Positions 46,056 through 55,404 of a stretch of DNA of 64,000 bases are shown in pieces. Below the pieces are notes generated by a model. It had not been told where the DNA came from, made no database searches, and saw nothing but the letters and a program-made list of their open reading frames with translations. The position numbers were made by a program, and so were the translations under genes. Positions within the stretch are counted from its first letter, which is position 1. Every line of letters starts with the position of its first letter. This DNA is from Lewinella sp. IMCC34183 (GTDB taxonomy: Bacteria > Bacteroidota > Bacteroidia > Chitinophagales > Saprospiraceae), in assembly GCF_003390915.1 (NCBI RefSeq), contig NZ_QMEM01000001.1, positions 124,001 to 188,000 on the forward strand, written 5' to 3'.

Positions 46056-46676
46056 ATGGAACGTCCCCTCTTTATCGTAGTGGAAGGCCTGGACGGCAGC
46101 GGCAAGACCACCCAGGTCGAGCGGCTGCGCCATTATTTCCAGGCCCGCGGCGCGTCCTGCCACCTGACCGCCGAGCCCACCGAATTACCCACCGGGCGCC
46201 TGATCCGGAGCATCCTGCAGAAGGAGCATGCCGTCGATCCGCGTACCCTGGCCGCCCTGTTCGCGGCCGACCGGGTGGAGCACATCTTTCATCCCGACAG
46301 CGGTATCCTGGCACAGCTGGCCGCCGGTCACCACGTCATCGCCAGCCGCTACTACTTCAGTAGCCTGGCCTACCAGAGTGAGTTCGTCGATCCCGGCTGG
46401 ATCGCCGCACTGAACCGGGAAGCGAAGCGTAGCCTGCCCGCGGACCTGACCCTCTTCCTCGACCTGCCCCCCGAAGTGAGCATGGAGCGAATCGCCAGGC
46501 GGCCGGGTAACGACGAACTGTACGAGACCCTGGAGAAACTTACCCATGCCCGGGAGAGCTTTCTGCAGGCCTTTCACTACTTCGGGGAGGGGGAGAACAT
46601 CGTGTCCGTCGATGCCACCGCTTCGGTCGAAGACGTGGGCGAGGCAATCATTCGCGCAGTAGAAGAGGTCGCCTGA
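46056..46676 (+). CDS. tmk: thymidylate kinase
   Basis: Phosphorylates dTMP to dTDP. The 206-residue P-loop kinase has VEGLDGSGKTTQ, the DR-type motif AADRVEHI, the YYFSSLAYQ segment and a LID with RIARRPGNDELYE. It starts one base after the stop of the TIR/TPR/SDR gene, so it is surely co-transcribed. This ties an unusual fusion protein to nucleotide metabolism, though the link may be only transcriptional. Confidence 0.94.
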   Translation: MERPLFIVVEGLDGSGKTTQVERLRHYFQARGASCHLTAEPTELPTGRLIRSILQKEHAVDPRTLAALFAADRVEHIFHPDSGILAQLAAGHHVIASRYYFSSLAYQSEFVDPGWIAALNREAKRSLPADLTLFLDLPPEVSMERIARRPGNDELYETLEKLTHARESFLQAFHYFGEGENIVSVDATASVEDVGEAIIRAVEEVA

Positions 46677-46700
46677 TTACTCATTTAACATTTTCTTTTT

Positions 46701-47600
46701 ATGGTAACCACACTTGACCTTCACTTCCTCGGTAGTCCGTCCTCGATCGCCTCATTTGCTATCGCCGATGCCGACGGGTATACCCTGGTAGAGTGCGGGC
46801 CGTTCAGTACCCACGATAAGTTGCTGGCGGCGCTCAAGGCCGAGAACATCGACCCGGCACGGGTACACACGCTACTGCTTACCCATATTCACTTCGATCA
46901 CGCCGGCGCCGCGTGGTGGTGGGCCCGGCAGGGTACCCAAGTATACGTACATCCCCGCGGGCTTCGCCACATGATCGACCCGGAGCGACTGTACGATTCG
47001 GCCCGGCAGATCTACGGCGACCGGATGGAAAAACTCTGGGGGAAAATGGAAGGGATCGACCCGGAGCGGATCGCGGCGGTCGGCGACCGGGAACCCCTGG
47101 AGATCGGCGGCCGGAAGTGGACCGCCCACCATACGCCCGGACACGCCAGTCACCACATCGCCTGGCAACTGGACAACGTGGTCTTCACCGGAGACGTCGG
47201 CGGGTGCCGTATTCACGGCGGTCCGGTAGTGCCGCCCTGCCCGCCTCCCGATATCGACGCGGAAGCGTGGCGAGAATCCATCGACCGGCTGCGCTCGCTC
47301 GACGCCGAGGCGTTTTTCCTCACTCACTACGGCCGTATTACCGATACGACGGCCCACCTCGATGCGCTGGGCCAGCGACTGACGCGCTACGTAGCGTGGA
47401 TCGAACCGTACTATCGCGACGGATCGGAGGCGGCAACGATCGAGCCGCTCTTCAAGAAATTCTACACCGACGAGCTGCGGGCCGCCGGGGTGGGGGAGCA
47501 GGACATAGCCTCCTACCTCGCCGCCAACCCACCGTACATGAGCGTGACCGGCCTGCTGCGCTGGCTGCGGGTGCGCGACGAGCGGGCCGCCGGTAACTAA
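46701..47600 (+). CDS. metallo-beta-lactamase-fold hydrolase
   Basis: A 299-residue binuclear-metal hydrolase of the MBL superfamily. The metal motif LTHIHFDHAGA, the later His in HHTPGHASHH, the Asp in FTGDVGG and the His in FLTHYG are all present. The C-terminal ~90 residues are helical. No signal peptide, so cytoplasmic. The substrate is unknown. It lies 24 bases after tmk, likely the third gene of that transcript. Confidence 0.88.
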   Translation: MVTTLDLHFLGSPSSIASFAIADADGYTLVECGPFSTHDKLLAALKAENIDPARVHTLLLTHIHFDHAGAAWWWARQGTQVYVHPRGLRHMIDPERLYDSARQIYGDRMEKLWGKMEGIDPERIAAVGDREPLEIGGRKWTAHHTPGHASHHIAWQLDNVVFTGDVGGCRIHGGPVVPPCPPPDIDAEAWRESIDRLRSLDAEAFFLTHYGRITDTTAHLDALGQRLTRYVAWIEPYYRDGSEAATIEPLFKKFYTDELRAAGVGEQDIASYLAANPPYMSVTGLLRWLRVRDERAAGN

Positions 47601-47601
47601 G

Positions 47602-48204
47602 CTAGTGCATGCGGTCGCCCCGCACCTCCAGTTTTGTCATCAGGTCGGCTTCGAAGGCCAGGTACTCCTTCCAGCGGGCGTCCACTTCTTCCCGGGGGAA
47701 GTACTTGCGGGCCAACTCGATGAACAGCACGTAATGGCCGGCTTCAGCCACCATGAACTTGTGGTACCACTTGCGCAGGTCCTCGTCGGACACGTAGAGG
47801 CTCATCAGGCGGAAGCGTTCGCAGCTTCGCGCCTCGATCAGCGCGAAGATGAGCAGGCGCTCGAGAAGGGCGGCGTCGCGACCGCCGCCCTTCCGTGAGA
47901 AATTCATGAGCGCGTTGACGTACTCGTCCTTGCGTTGCCGCCCCAGCTTGAGTCCCCGCCGGTCCAGTTCGGCGAGCACGGCACGGAAGTGCCCCCACTC
48001 TTCGGTGACGATGGGCGCGAGCTCCCGTACCAGTTCCTCCCGGTCTGGGTAACCCTGGATGAGCGAGATGCAGCTGGTTGCCGCTTTCTGCTCGCAGTAG
48101 GCGTGATCGGTGAGGATCTCGCCGAGGTCCATCTCCGCGAGGTCCACCCACCGGGGGTCGGTGGGCAGGCGGAGGTTCAGCATCTGTACGGTGGCGGATT
48201 CCAT
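47602..48204 (-). CDS. miaE: tRNA-(ms2io6A37) hydroxylase MiaE
   Basis: Di-iron monooxygenase that hydroxylates the isopentenyl group of ms2i6A37 in tRNA. The 200-residue four-helix bundle has the ligands in DHAYCEQKAA (Glu), EEWGHF (ExxH), EARSCERF (Glu) and EAGHYVLF (ExxH). Two starts are possible (48204, 48183). It follows glgP by 8 bases on the same strand. Confidence 0.92.
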   Translation of the reverse strand: MESATVQMLNLRLPTDPRWVDLAEMDLGEILTDHAYCEQKAATSCISLIQGYPDREELVRELAPIVTEEWGHFRAVLAELDRRGLKLGRQRKDEYVNALMNFSRKGGGRDAALLERLLIFALIEARSCERFRLMSLYVSDEDLRKWYHKFMVAEAGHYVLFIELARKYFPREEVDARWKEYLAFEADLMTKLEVRGDRMH

Positions 48205-48212
48205 GGGTCGGC

Positions 48213-50771
48213 TTAGATCCAGTAGACCAGGTTGAGGTCCTGGGCGTGGGGCATCAGGTCGTGGGTGGGGCGCAGGCGGAAGCCGTACTCGTAGACGCCG
48301 GCCAGGCTGGGGTCGATCTCCACCGTGAAGGTGGCGGTGCCCTCCGTCTGGGCTACCCGCTGGAAGGGCTCGGCCCGGCGCAGGACGATCTTATCCTCGT
48401 CGATGCGCTGGTAGAAGAGAGCCTCGAGCACGAGGTGGTCGGGGTCGATGCCGTTGGTCGAGACCACCACTTCGGCCGCGAAGGTGTCGCCGACGGGCAG
48501 GGCGTGGTTGACGGTATCGTAGCTATTATTCTCGATGGTCTCGATACCGTCCCACTTCTCGGCGGTCGCCTCCTTCCAGGCGGCGTACTCCTTGCCGGGC
48601 TTCATGTCGTCCTTGCGTACGGCGGCGGCGCTTTTGGCCAGGGGCAGGTAGAAGCGTTCGTAGTAATCGTCCATCATCCGCTTCATCGTGAAGGTCGGCG
48701 CGACCTCGGCGATGATCTGCTTGACGTAGCTCATCCACTCGGTGCTGATGCCGCGCTCGTCGCGCTTGTAGTAGATCGGAATGATCTCCTCCTCCAGGAT
48801 GCGGTACATCGTTTCGGCGTCGAGCTCGTTCTGCAGGTGCTGGTCGTCGTAGGTGCGTTCCAGCGGCAAGGCCCAGCCGGCATCGGGGCGGTAGCCCTCG
48901 GCCCACCAGCCGTCGAGGACGGAGAAGTTGACCGATCCGTTGAGTGCGGCCTTCATGCCCGAGGTGCCGGAGGCTTCCAGCGGACGGGTCGGGGTGTTCA
49001 GCCAGATGTCGACGCCCTGGGTCAGCAGCTTGGCCATCTCCATGTTGTAGTCCTCCAGGAAGATGATTTTGCCGGCGAAGTCGGGCTCCTTGCTGATCTG
49101 GACGATCTGCCGGATCAGGTCCTGTCCACCCTGGTCGGCCGGGTGGGCCTTGCCGGCGAAGAGGAAGATGACGGGCTGGTCCTTGCGGTTGACCAGCTCG
49201 CGCAGGCGGTCGCGGTTGGTGAACAGCAGCGTGGCGCGCTTGTAGGTGGCGAAGCGGCGGGCGAAGCCGAGCACCAGCGCCTTGTCGTTGATCTTGCTGA
49301 GGATGTCGAAGGTGGTCCGGGGGCTTTCGCCGCGCCGCCGCATATCGTGCTCCAGCTTTTGCTTCACGTAGTTGATCAGGCGCACCTTCAGCGCGTGACG
49401 GGTGGTGAAGAGCTTCTCGTCGTCGATCTTGTGGACGTTGCGCCAGATGTCCTTATTGCTCTGGTCGCGCACCCAGTCCTTGCCGAACTTGGTCGAGAAG
49501 AGTTCGTGGATGCTGTCGGCGATCCAGGTAGGGTAGTGGACCGAGTTGGTGACGTAGCCGATGTGTACCTCCTCGGCGGTATAGCCGGGGTAGAGGTTGG
49601 TGAACATCTCCTGGCTTACCTGCCCGTGCAGCTTGGACACGCCGTTGACGCGCTGCGACAGCCGGATGCTGAGCTTGGACATGTTGAAGTCCTCGTGCTC
49701 GTCGTTGGCGTTGAACCGGCCCAGGGCCATGAACTCCTGCCAGTCGATGCCGAGCTCGTCGGCGTAGTTGTATAGGTAGTTACGCATCAGGTACTCGGGG
49801 AAGTGGTCGTGCCCTGCGGGTACCGGCGTGTGGGTGGTATAGAGACTGGAGGCCCGTACTATTTCCCGCGCTTCGGGGAAGTCGAGTCCGCCGGCCACGT
49901 AGTTCTTGAGGCGTTCCAGCGAGAGGAAGCCGGCGTGGCCCTCGTTGAGGTGGTAGATGTCCGGATTGAGGCCCATCTCTTCGATGGCGCGCACGCCGCC
50001 GATGCCCAGCAGGATCTCCTGCTTCAGGCGGTGCTCGTTGTCGCCGCCGTAGAGCTGGTGGGTGAGGGCGCGGTCTTCGGGGGCGTTGTCCTCGTGATCC
50101 GTATCCAGCAGGTAGAGCTTGATGCGGCCGATGGCCAGGCTCCACACCTTGGCCTGTACGATGCGGCCCTGGATGCCGACCGAGATCTTGAGCCAGTTGC
50201 CGTCGTCGCGGCGGACCGGCTCCACGGGCAGCTGGGTGAATTTCTGGGCGGGGTAGTGGTGGATCTGGTCGCCGTTGAGGCTCAGCCCCTGGTTGAAGTA
50301 GCCGTAGCGGTAGAGCAGGCCGACGCCGAAGAGGTCGACGTTGCTGTCACTCGCTTCCTTCAGGTAGTCACCGGCCAGTACGCCCAGTCCGCCGCTGTAC
50401 AGCTTGAGGCTGATGTGCAGGCCGTACTCCATACTGAAGTAGGCGATCCGGGGCAGGCCCTCCTTCCGGGGCTCCGCGAGGTAGGCGTCGAAGGCCTGTT
50501 CGGCGGCGTTGACCCGCTTGATAAAGTCCTTGTCGTTGGCCAGTTCCCTGAGGCGGGCCGGGGAAAGCTGCTCCAGCAGGGCGACGGGGTTGTAATTCAA
50601 CTCGACAAATTCCTGCGGGTCGATGCTCATGAAGACCTCCGAAACCTGGGGCATCCAGGACCACAAAATATTGTGGCTCATGCGGTGCAGGGGAGTGAGA
50701 ACTTCGGGCAGCTGGTTCTGAATGAAGATGCGCTTGAGCTTCATCTGGGTGCTCGTGGAGGTGATAGTCAT
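48213..50771 (-). CDS. glgP: alpha-glucan (glycogen/maltodextrin) phosphorylase
   Basis: Releases glucose 1-phosphate from alpha-1,4-glucans. At 852 residues it is of the alpha-glucan-phosphorylase type. It shows YFSMEYGLH, GGLGVLAGDYLKEASD, YTTHTPVPAGHDHF and the PLP-Lys box SGTSGMKAALNG. ATG 50771 gives the family N-terminus; the frame extends back to 50942 over low-complexity sequence. It could act on the glucan made by GlgE at 5808-7760, a functional link by inference only. Confidence 0.95.
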   Translation of the reverse strand: MTITSTSTQMKLKRIFIQNQLPEVLTPLHRMSHNILWSWMPQVSEVFMSIDPQEFVELNYNPVALLEQLSPARLRELANDKDFIKRVNAAEQAFDAYLAEPRKEGLPRIAYFSMEYGLHISLKLYSGGLGVLAGDYLKEASDSNVDLFGVGLLYRYGYFNQGLSLNGDQIHHYPAQKFTQLPVEPVRRDDGNWLKISVGIQGRIVQAKVWSLAIGRIKLYLLDTDHEDNAPEDRALTHQLYGGDNEHRLKQEILLGIGGVRAIEEMGLNPDIYHLNEGHAGFLSLERLKNYVAGGLDFPEAREIVRASSLYTTHTPVPAGHDHFPEYLMRNYLYNYADELGIDWQEFMALGRFNANDEHEDFNMSKLSIRLSQRVNGVSKLHGQVSQEMFTNLYPGYTAEEVHIGYVTNSVHYPTWIADSIHELFSTKFGKDWVRDQSNKDIWRNVHKIDDEKLFTTRHALKVRLINYVKQKLEHDMRRRGESPRTTFDILSKINDKALVLGFARRFATYKRATLLFTNRDRLRELVNRKDQPVIFLFAGKAHPADQGGQDLIRQIVQISKEPDFAGKIIFLEDYNMEMAKLLTQGVDIWLNTPTRPLEASGTSGMKAALNGSVNFSVLDGWWAEGYRPDAGWALPLERTYDDQHLQNELDAETMYRILEEEIIPIYYKRDERGISTEWMSYVKQIIAEVAPTFTMKRMMDDYYERFYLPLAKSAAAVRKDDMKPGKEYAAWKEATAEKWDGIETIENNSYDTVNHALPVGDTFAAEVVVSTNGIDPDHLVLEALFYQRIDEDKIVLRRAEPFQRVAQTEGTATFTVEIDPSLAGVYEYGFRLRPTHDLMPHAQDLNLVYWI

Positions 50772-50962
50772 ATGATATTGCGGTTTGTAAAGAGGGCGCG
50801 CACGGGTTGCGGGGACGCAGGTGCGGCGGTTGCCGACGGAGGGTAGTGAGGAGCGGTTTCGGAGTGGAAGCACGTCTCGGTGACCCCGCGGAGGGGCCCG
50901 GACGCCTAAGGCAAACCGGAAACCTGGGCGCGGCGGCCCCAAAAATGCGACATAATTATGGT

Positions 50963-51008
50963 AATAACAAAACGGGCCCGTCCCCCTGTATAGGGAAACG
51001 GGCCCGTT
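50963..51008 (-). terminator. Rho-independent terminator after the M57 protease gene
   Basis: Arms AACGGGCCCGT (50971-50981) and ACGGGCCCGTT (50998-51008) pair perfectly. Read on the minus strand a T-rich stretch (TTTTGTTATT) follows. It sits 17 bases after the M57 stop. Confidence 0.88.
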
Positions 51009-51025
51009 ACCGGCTTATTTTACGA

Positions 51026-51901
51026 TCAGTAAAGGTACTCGAGCGCTACCCGGTCGTAGTAGCCGAATTCGCCGTCCTCACCGCTGCTGAAGCAGGAGAG
51101 CATCACGGAATTGGGGTCAAATCCGCTCGGGGTTCCGGGGATGCGAATGGCACCGTCCGAACCGGCCGACTCGCCCGACTGTCCGCACGATTCCCGGCTG
51201 AACCAGTCGGTGTGCCGCAGGCCCATGGCGTGGCCGATCTCATGGGTGATGACGTGCTCGTTGGTATTCGTGTCGTAGTTGCTCATGCCGTTGTAGATCT
51301 CCACCCACTTGTAGGGCTGTCCGCCGCTGGGGAAGCCCGCCACGCCACCGGCTCCGTTGTTGCTCACGTTGCGGAAGACCACGATGTCGGCCGAGGTGCT
51401 GGCGCCGAAGGTCAGGGTGAAGCGCCTGCTGGTGTTGAGGGCGTTGTAGTTGTCTACGGCCCACTGCAGGGCGGTGCGCATGGTGCTGGTGAGGGCGTAG
51501 CCGCTGCCGGTGTAGCCGATCACGCTGATGCTGTTGTCGCTGACCAGGTTGTTGGTCCGGTACTGCTTTTCGAGCGCGGCATCCATGGCGCGCAGCTCGC
51601 GGAGCTGGTCTTTGGTGAGGGCGATGTCGTCGTCGACGAGATACATCGTCTCGGTGGTCCCGTCGGGGAAGGATTTGGTCACCATCTCCGCATCGGCGTA
51701 TTTGGCCGAGTGGCCCTGCAGGTGATCCACGATGGGCCCCGCCAGCCCCAGGTCGGCTACGGCCACGTGGCCGTCCTCATCCTGGTCGACCAGGAAGGAA
51801 GTGGAGGGGGTGAGTGCTTCGGAAGCCAGCGGGCCGTCTTCGGAGCAGGAGGTCAGGCCGATGGCCAATACGAGAGAAAGAAAGGGTAATACAGGTTTCA
51901 T
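51026..51901 (-). CDS. M57-family metalloprotease, lipoprotein (dual-action HEIGH type)
   Basis: A 291-residue secreted zinc protease. Leader and lipobox LTSC near residue 19. A pro-like segment (~20-130) is followed by the catalytic domain with HEIGHAMGLRHTDW and the late Met of PNSVMLSC. This is the form often annotated dual-action HEIGH metallo-peptidase in Bacteroidota. Monocistronic, with its own terminator. Confidence 0.9.
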   Translation of the reverse strand: MKPVLPFLSLVLAIGLTSCSEDGPLASEALTPSTSFLVDQDEDGHVAVADLGLAGPIVDHLQGHSAKYADAEMVTKSFPDGTTETMYLVDDDIALTKDQLRELRAMDAALEKQYRTNNLVSDNSISVIGYTGSGYALTSTMRTALQWAVDNYNALNTSRRFTLTFGASTSADIVVFRNVSNNGAGGVAGFPSGGQPYKWVEIYNGMSNYDTNTNEHVITHEIGHAMGLRHTDWFSRESCGQSGESAGSDGAIRIPGTPSGFDPNSVMLSCFSSGEDGEFGYYDRVALEYLY

Positions 51902-52288
51902 AGGTTAGATTAAGTATGGGTTAGTCCGGCACGGACACGGCATACCCGGTCGGAAGGAAGCTTCCTGGGCACACCCCGTTCGGGGCCGAAAGTGAAAAGC
52001 AGACAGAAAATGACGGAAAGCGTCGCGCCGGTTAGGTCAGGACTGAGGTAGAGGCGCGGTAATGGGGGTGTAAAAGGTTTAGGTGATCGCAAGTTACTAC
52101 CGCATCTTGCTTTACCAAATATTTGGACAACTTTTGTCCTAACAATTAGTATCAGACAACTACCTGGTATTTTTACCAGATACATATGGTAAAAAGGGCT
52201 ATAAGCCAATTTAAAGATTGTCGCTTTGACCTTTATTGCACCCCGCCGCCCGGCGAACCACCTACCCGGGTAACGAGGTTCCATAGAT
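51902..52288 (+). other. divergent intergenic region with clustered inverted repeats (387 bp)
   Basis: Lower-GC gap between the M57 protease (minus) and the sugar dehydrogenase (plus). A 140-residue minus-strand frame covers part of it but has no protein-like character. The notable content is the palindrome cluster at 52115-52191; near 52214-52233 lies TTTG followed by an AT stretch that may be a promoter for the dehydrogenase. Confidence 0.6.
52115..52191 (+). promoter_or_regulatory. cluster of inverted repeats, candidate operators
   Basis: CCAAATATTTGG (52115-52126) is a perfect palindrome and runs into GGACAA-CTT-TTGTCC (52125-52139). Next comes CTGGTA-TTTT-TACCAG (52164-52179), whose TACCA arm can also pair with TGGTA at 52187-52191. 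The cluster lies between divergent genes, as expected of regulator binding sites. Confidence 0.55.
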
Positions 52289-53566
52289 ATGAAAACTACG
52301 TTTCTCCTGGCCGCCGCCCTGATCGCGGCCACCTCCTCCTGCGTTTCGCAGGTCAGCAGCGAAAGAAAGGCCGAGCTGAGCGACCAGCCGCCCGTAACCG
52401 TGGAAACCGCGGTCGGACCCCTCGAACTGCCGAGCCCCTATACCACCGAGTCCGCGGTCAAGCTCAGCGAAATCACCGACTGGCCCGCCGACCGTACACC
52501 CCAGGCGCCCGAAGGCTTTACCGTCAATCGCTTCGCCGACGACCTGCAGCACCCCCGCTCGGTCTATGTGTCTCCCGCCGGGGAGATCTTCGTGGTGGAG
52601 TCCAACACCCGCAACAGCGCCAACCGCATCCAGCGGCTGACCGATACCAACGGCGACGGCACCGCCGACAAGCGCGAGGTCTTCGCGACCGACCTCAACC
52701 AGCCCTTCGGCATGCTCGTCCTCGACGGCTACTTCTACGTCGCCAACACCGACGCCACCTGGCGCTATCCCTACGAAACCGGCCAGGCCACCCTCGATGC
52801 GTCCGCCGGCGAGCAAATCCTCAAGACCCCACCCCAGGGATACAACAACCACTGGACCCGCAACCTTCTCGCCGCTCCCGACGGCGACAAAGTCTACGTT
52901 TCCGTCGGTTCCGGCAGTAACGTCGGCGAGAACGGCATGGAGAACGAGACCAACCGCGCCACCATCCTGGAGATCAACCCCGACGGCAGCGACATGCGGG
53001 AATACGCCACCGGCCTCCGCAACCCCGTCGGCATGGACTGGAACCCCGTCACCGGTGCGCTCTGGACCGCGGTCAACGAGCGCGACAAGCTCGGCGACGG
53101 CCTCGTCCCCGACTACCTGACCAGCGTGCAGCCGGGTGCCTTCTACGGCTGGCCCTACAGCTACTACGGGCAGATCAACGACCCGCGCTGGGCCGACGAT
53201 CCCCACCAGTCGCTGGTGGACGCCGCCGTCGTTCCCGACGTACCCCTCGGCCCGCACACGGCCTCCCTCGGCCTGGTCTTCTATACCGCCGATCAGTTCC
53301 CCGCCCGCTACCGCAACGGTGCCTTCGTGGGGCAGCACGGCAGCTGGAACCGCTCGGAGTTTTCCGGTTACAAGGTGGTCTTCGTGCCCTTTGATGCCGA
53401 CGGAGCGCCGCAACCACCGGAGGATTTCCTTACCGGCTTCATCGCCGACGCTTCCAGCGGTAAGGTTTGGGGACGCCCCGTGGGCGTAACCGTACTGCCC
53501 GACGGAAGTCTGATCGTAGCGGACGACGACGCCGGAATCTTGTGGCGCGTCGCCACCGCCAAGTAA
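52289..53566 (+). CDS. PQQ-dependent sugar dehydrogenase-like lipoprotein
   Basis: A 425-residue six-bladed beta-propeller of the glucose/sorbosone dehydrogenase family. Lipobox TSSC near residue 18 places it on the periplasmic side of a membrane. Visible are LQHPRSVYVSPAGEIFVVE, DTNGDGTADKREVF, SGSNVGENG, GLRNPVGMDWNP and QHGSWNRSEFSGYKVV. It likely oxidises an aldose with PQQ; substrate unassigned. It is of the same superfamily as the fragment suspected at 1-978. Confidence 0.9.
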   Translation: MKTTFLLAAALIAATSSCVSQVSSERKAELSDQPPVTVETAVGPLELPSPYTTESAVKLSEITDWPADRTPQAPEGFTVNRFADDLQHPRSVYVSPAGEIFVVESNTRNSANRIQRLTDTNGDGTADKREVFATDLNQPFGMLVLDGYFYVANTDATWRYPYETGQATLDASAGEQILKTPPQGYNNHWTRNLLAAPDGDKVYVSVGSGSNVGENGMENETNRATILEINPDGSDMREYATGLRNPVGMDWNPVTGALWTAVNERDKLGDGLVPDYLTSVQPGAFYGWPYSYYGQINDPRWADDPHQSLVDAAVVPDVPLGPHTASLGLVFYTADQFPARYRNGAFVGQHGSWNRSEFSGYKVVFVPFDADGAPQPPEDFLTGFIADASSGKVWGRPVGVTVLPDGSLIVADDDAGILWRVATAK

Positions 53567-53598
53567 GCTCGCACTATTTATCACGTAGCACCCTCGCC

Positions 53599-53850
53599 AT
53601 GCCACTACTGATTCTTCTGCTGGGATTCTTTTTCCCCCGCCTCGTCATCGTCCTGCTATACTTCCTCACCGGCTGGTTCGCCCGGGCGTTCGACGGCTTC
53701 ATCCTTCCGCTGCTCGGCTTCTTCTTCCTGCCGCTGACCACCCTGTGGTACGGCATTTCAGAAACCTACTTCGAGAGCGCGCAGACCGTCGGCATGATTA
53801 TCGCCGTCCTGCTTGACCTGGGCATCATCGGCAGCCGCCTTCGGAAGTAA
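53599..53850 (+). CDS. small membrane protein
   Basis: An 83-residue protein with two or three hydrophobic segments (FFFPRLVIVLLYFLTGWF, then LPLLGFFFLPLTTLWYG). I recognise no family by function; similar short proteins are widespread in Bacteroidota. It starts 32 bases after the sugar dehydrogenase and ends where the convergent carboxylase gene ends. Confidence 0.7.
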   Translation: MPLLILLLGFFFPRLVIVLLYFLTGWFARAFDGFILPLLGFFFLPLTTLWYGISETYFESAQTVGMIIAVLLDLGIIGSRLRK

Positions 53851-55389
53851 CTAGAGCGGAATGTTACCGTGCTTCTTTTTAGGGAGCACGGTGACTTTCC
53901 CCTCTAGGCTGGCGAAGGCGCGGATCAGCTTCCTGCGGGTGTCCTGCGGGTAGATGACCTCGTCGATGAAGCCCCGCTGAGCCGCCCGGTAGGGGTTGGC
54001 GAATTTCTCTCCGTACTCGGCTTCCTTCTCGGCCAGTTTGGCCGCCGGATCTTCGGCCTTCTTGATCTCGCGGCGGAAGATGATCTCGCTGGCTCCCTTC
54101 GCACCCATCACGGCGATCTCCGCGCCGGGCCAGGCGAAGTTGAAGTCGGCCCCGATGTGTTTGGAGTTCATGACGTCGTAGGCGCCGCCGTAGGCCTTGC
54201 GGGTGATCACGGTCACCCGCGGCACCGTCGCCTCACTCAGGGCGTAGAGCAGCTTGGCCCCGTTGGTGATGATGCCGTTCCACTCCTGGTCGGTGCCGGG
54301 CAGGAATCCGGGCACGTCGACCAGCACGAGCAGCGGCACGTTGAAGCAATCGCAGGTCCGCGTGAAGCGGGCGGCCTTTTTGGAGCTGTCCACGTCGAGC
54401 ACGCCCGCCAGGCTGTACGGCTGGTTGGCGATGATGCCGATGCTTTTGCCAGCCAGCCGGGCGAAACCGACCACGATATTCTCGGCGTAGCGATCGTGGA
54501 TCTCCAGGAAGCTTTCCGGATCGATGATCCCGCGGATCACCTCACGCATGTCGTAGGGCTGGTTCGGATTCTCGGGCACGATGCCGAGTAGTTCTTCCCG
54601 CACCTCGGTGCCCAGGGTGTAGGGCAGGTCGGCGGGCTTCTCCTCGCAGTTTTGGGGCAGGTAGCTGAGCAGGGCACGTAGCTGCTTCAGGCAGAGTACG
54701 TCGTTGGCGGCGGTCAGGTGGGTCACGCCGCTCTTGGTCGAGTGAGTAGAGGCTCCGCCTAGTTCCTCGCTGGTCACCTCCTCATTCGTTACGGTCTTAA
54801 CCACGTTGGGACCGGTGACGAACATGTAGCTCGTGTGCTCCACCATAATGGTGAAGTCCGTCATGGCGGGAGAGTAGACGGCCCCGCCGGCACAGGGTCC
54901 CATGATGGCCGACAGCTGCGGGATGACCCCGGAGGCCTGGACGTTGCGGTAAAAGATGTCCGCGTAGCCGCCCAGGGAGCGTACGCCCTCCTGGATGCGG
55001 GCCCCGCCGCTGTCGTTGAGCCCGATCAGGGGCGCACCGGTCTTTACGGCCATGTCCATCAGCTTGCAGATCTTCTCTGCGTGGGTTTCGGAGAGCGAAC
55101 CGCCGAAGACTGTGAAGTCCTGGGCGAAAACATACACCAGCCGGCCCGTGATCGTCCCGTAGCCGGTGACCACGCCGTCGCCGTAGAACACCTGGTCCTG
55201 CATATCGAAGTCGGTGGTGCGGTGGGTGACCAGCGCGCCGACCTCCTCGAAGCTGCCCGGGTCGAGCAGCAGGTGCACGCGTTCGCGGGCCGTCAGCTTT
55301 CCTTTCTCGTGCTGCTTGTCGACGCGGTGGGCGCCGCCGCCCTCGCGGGCCTGCTCCAGTTTATCCTGTAGAATCTCGAATTTTGTCAT
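53851..55389 (-). CDS. acyl-CoA carboxylase, carboxyltransferase (beta) subunit
   Basis: A 512-residue biotin-dependent carboxyltransferase of the PccB type, moving CO2 from carboxybiotin to an acyl-CoA (propionyl-CoA most likely). The N domain has [10 protein letters not shown] and [12 protein letters not shown]; the C domain has [22 protein letters not shown] and [11 protein letters not shown]. It is the last gene of an operon with biotin carboxylase and biotin carrier, 15 bases downstream of the carboxylase. Confidence 0.92.
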   Translation of the reverse strand: MTKFEILQDKLEQAREGGGAHRVDKQHEKGKLTARERVHLLLDPGSFEEVGALVTHRTTDFDMQDQVFYGDGVVTGYGTITGRLVYVFAQDFTVFGGSLSETHAEKICKLMDMAVKTGAPLIGLNDSGGARIQEGVRSLGGYADIFYRNVQASGVIPQLSAIMGPCAGGAVYSPAMTDFTIMVEHTSYMFVTGPNVVKTVTNEEVTSEELGGASTHSTKSGVTHLTAANDVLCLKQLRALLSYLPQNCEEKPADLPYTLGTEVREELLGIVPENPNQPYDMREVIRGIIDPESFLEIHDRYAENIVVGFARLAGKSIGIIANQPYSLAGVLDVDSSKKAARFTRTCDCFNVPLLVLVDVPGFLPGTDQEWNGIITNGAKLLYALSEATVPRVTVITRKAYGGAYDVMNSKHIGADFNFAWPGAEIAVMGAKGASEIIFRREIKKAEDPAAKLAEKEAEYGEKFANPYRAAQRGFIDEVIYPQDTRRKLIRAFASLEGKVTVLPKKKHGNIPL

Positions 55390-55404
55390 GGCGGGGCTAG
55401 ATTA

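Noticed and set aside
51910-52332. 140-residue minus-strand frame in the 52 kb gap
   Set aside because: It crosses the palindrome cluster and the start of the sugar dehydrogenase, has mixed composition and no signal or domain.
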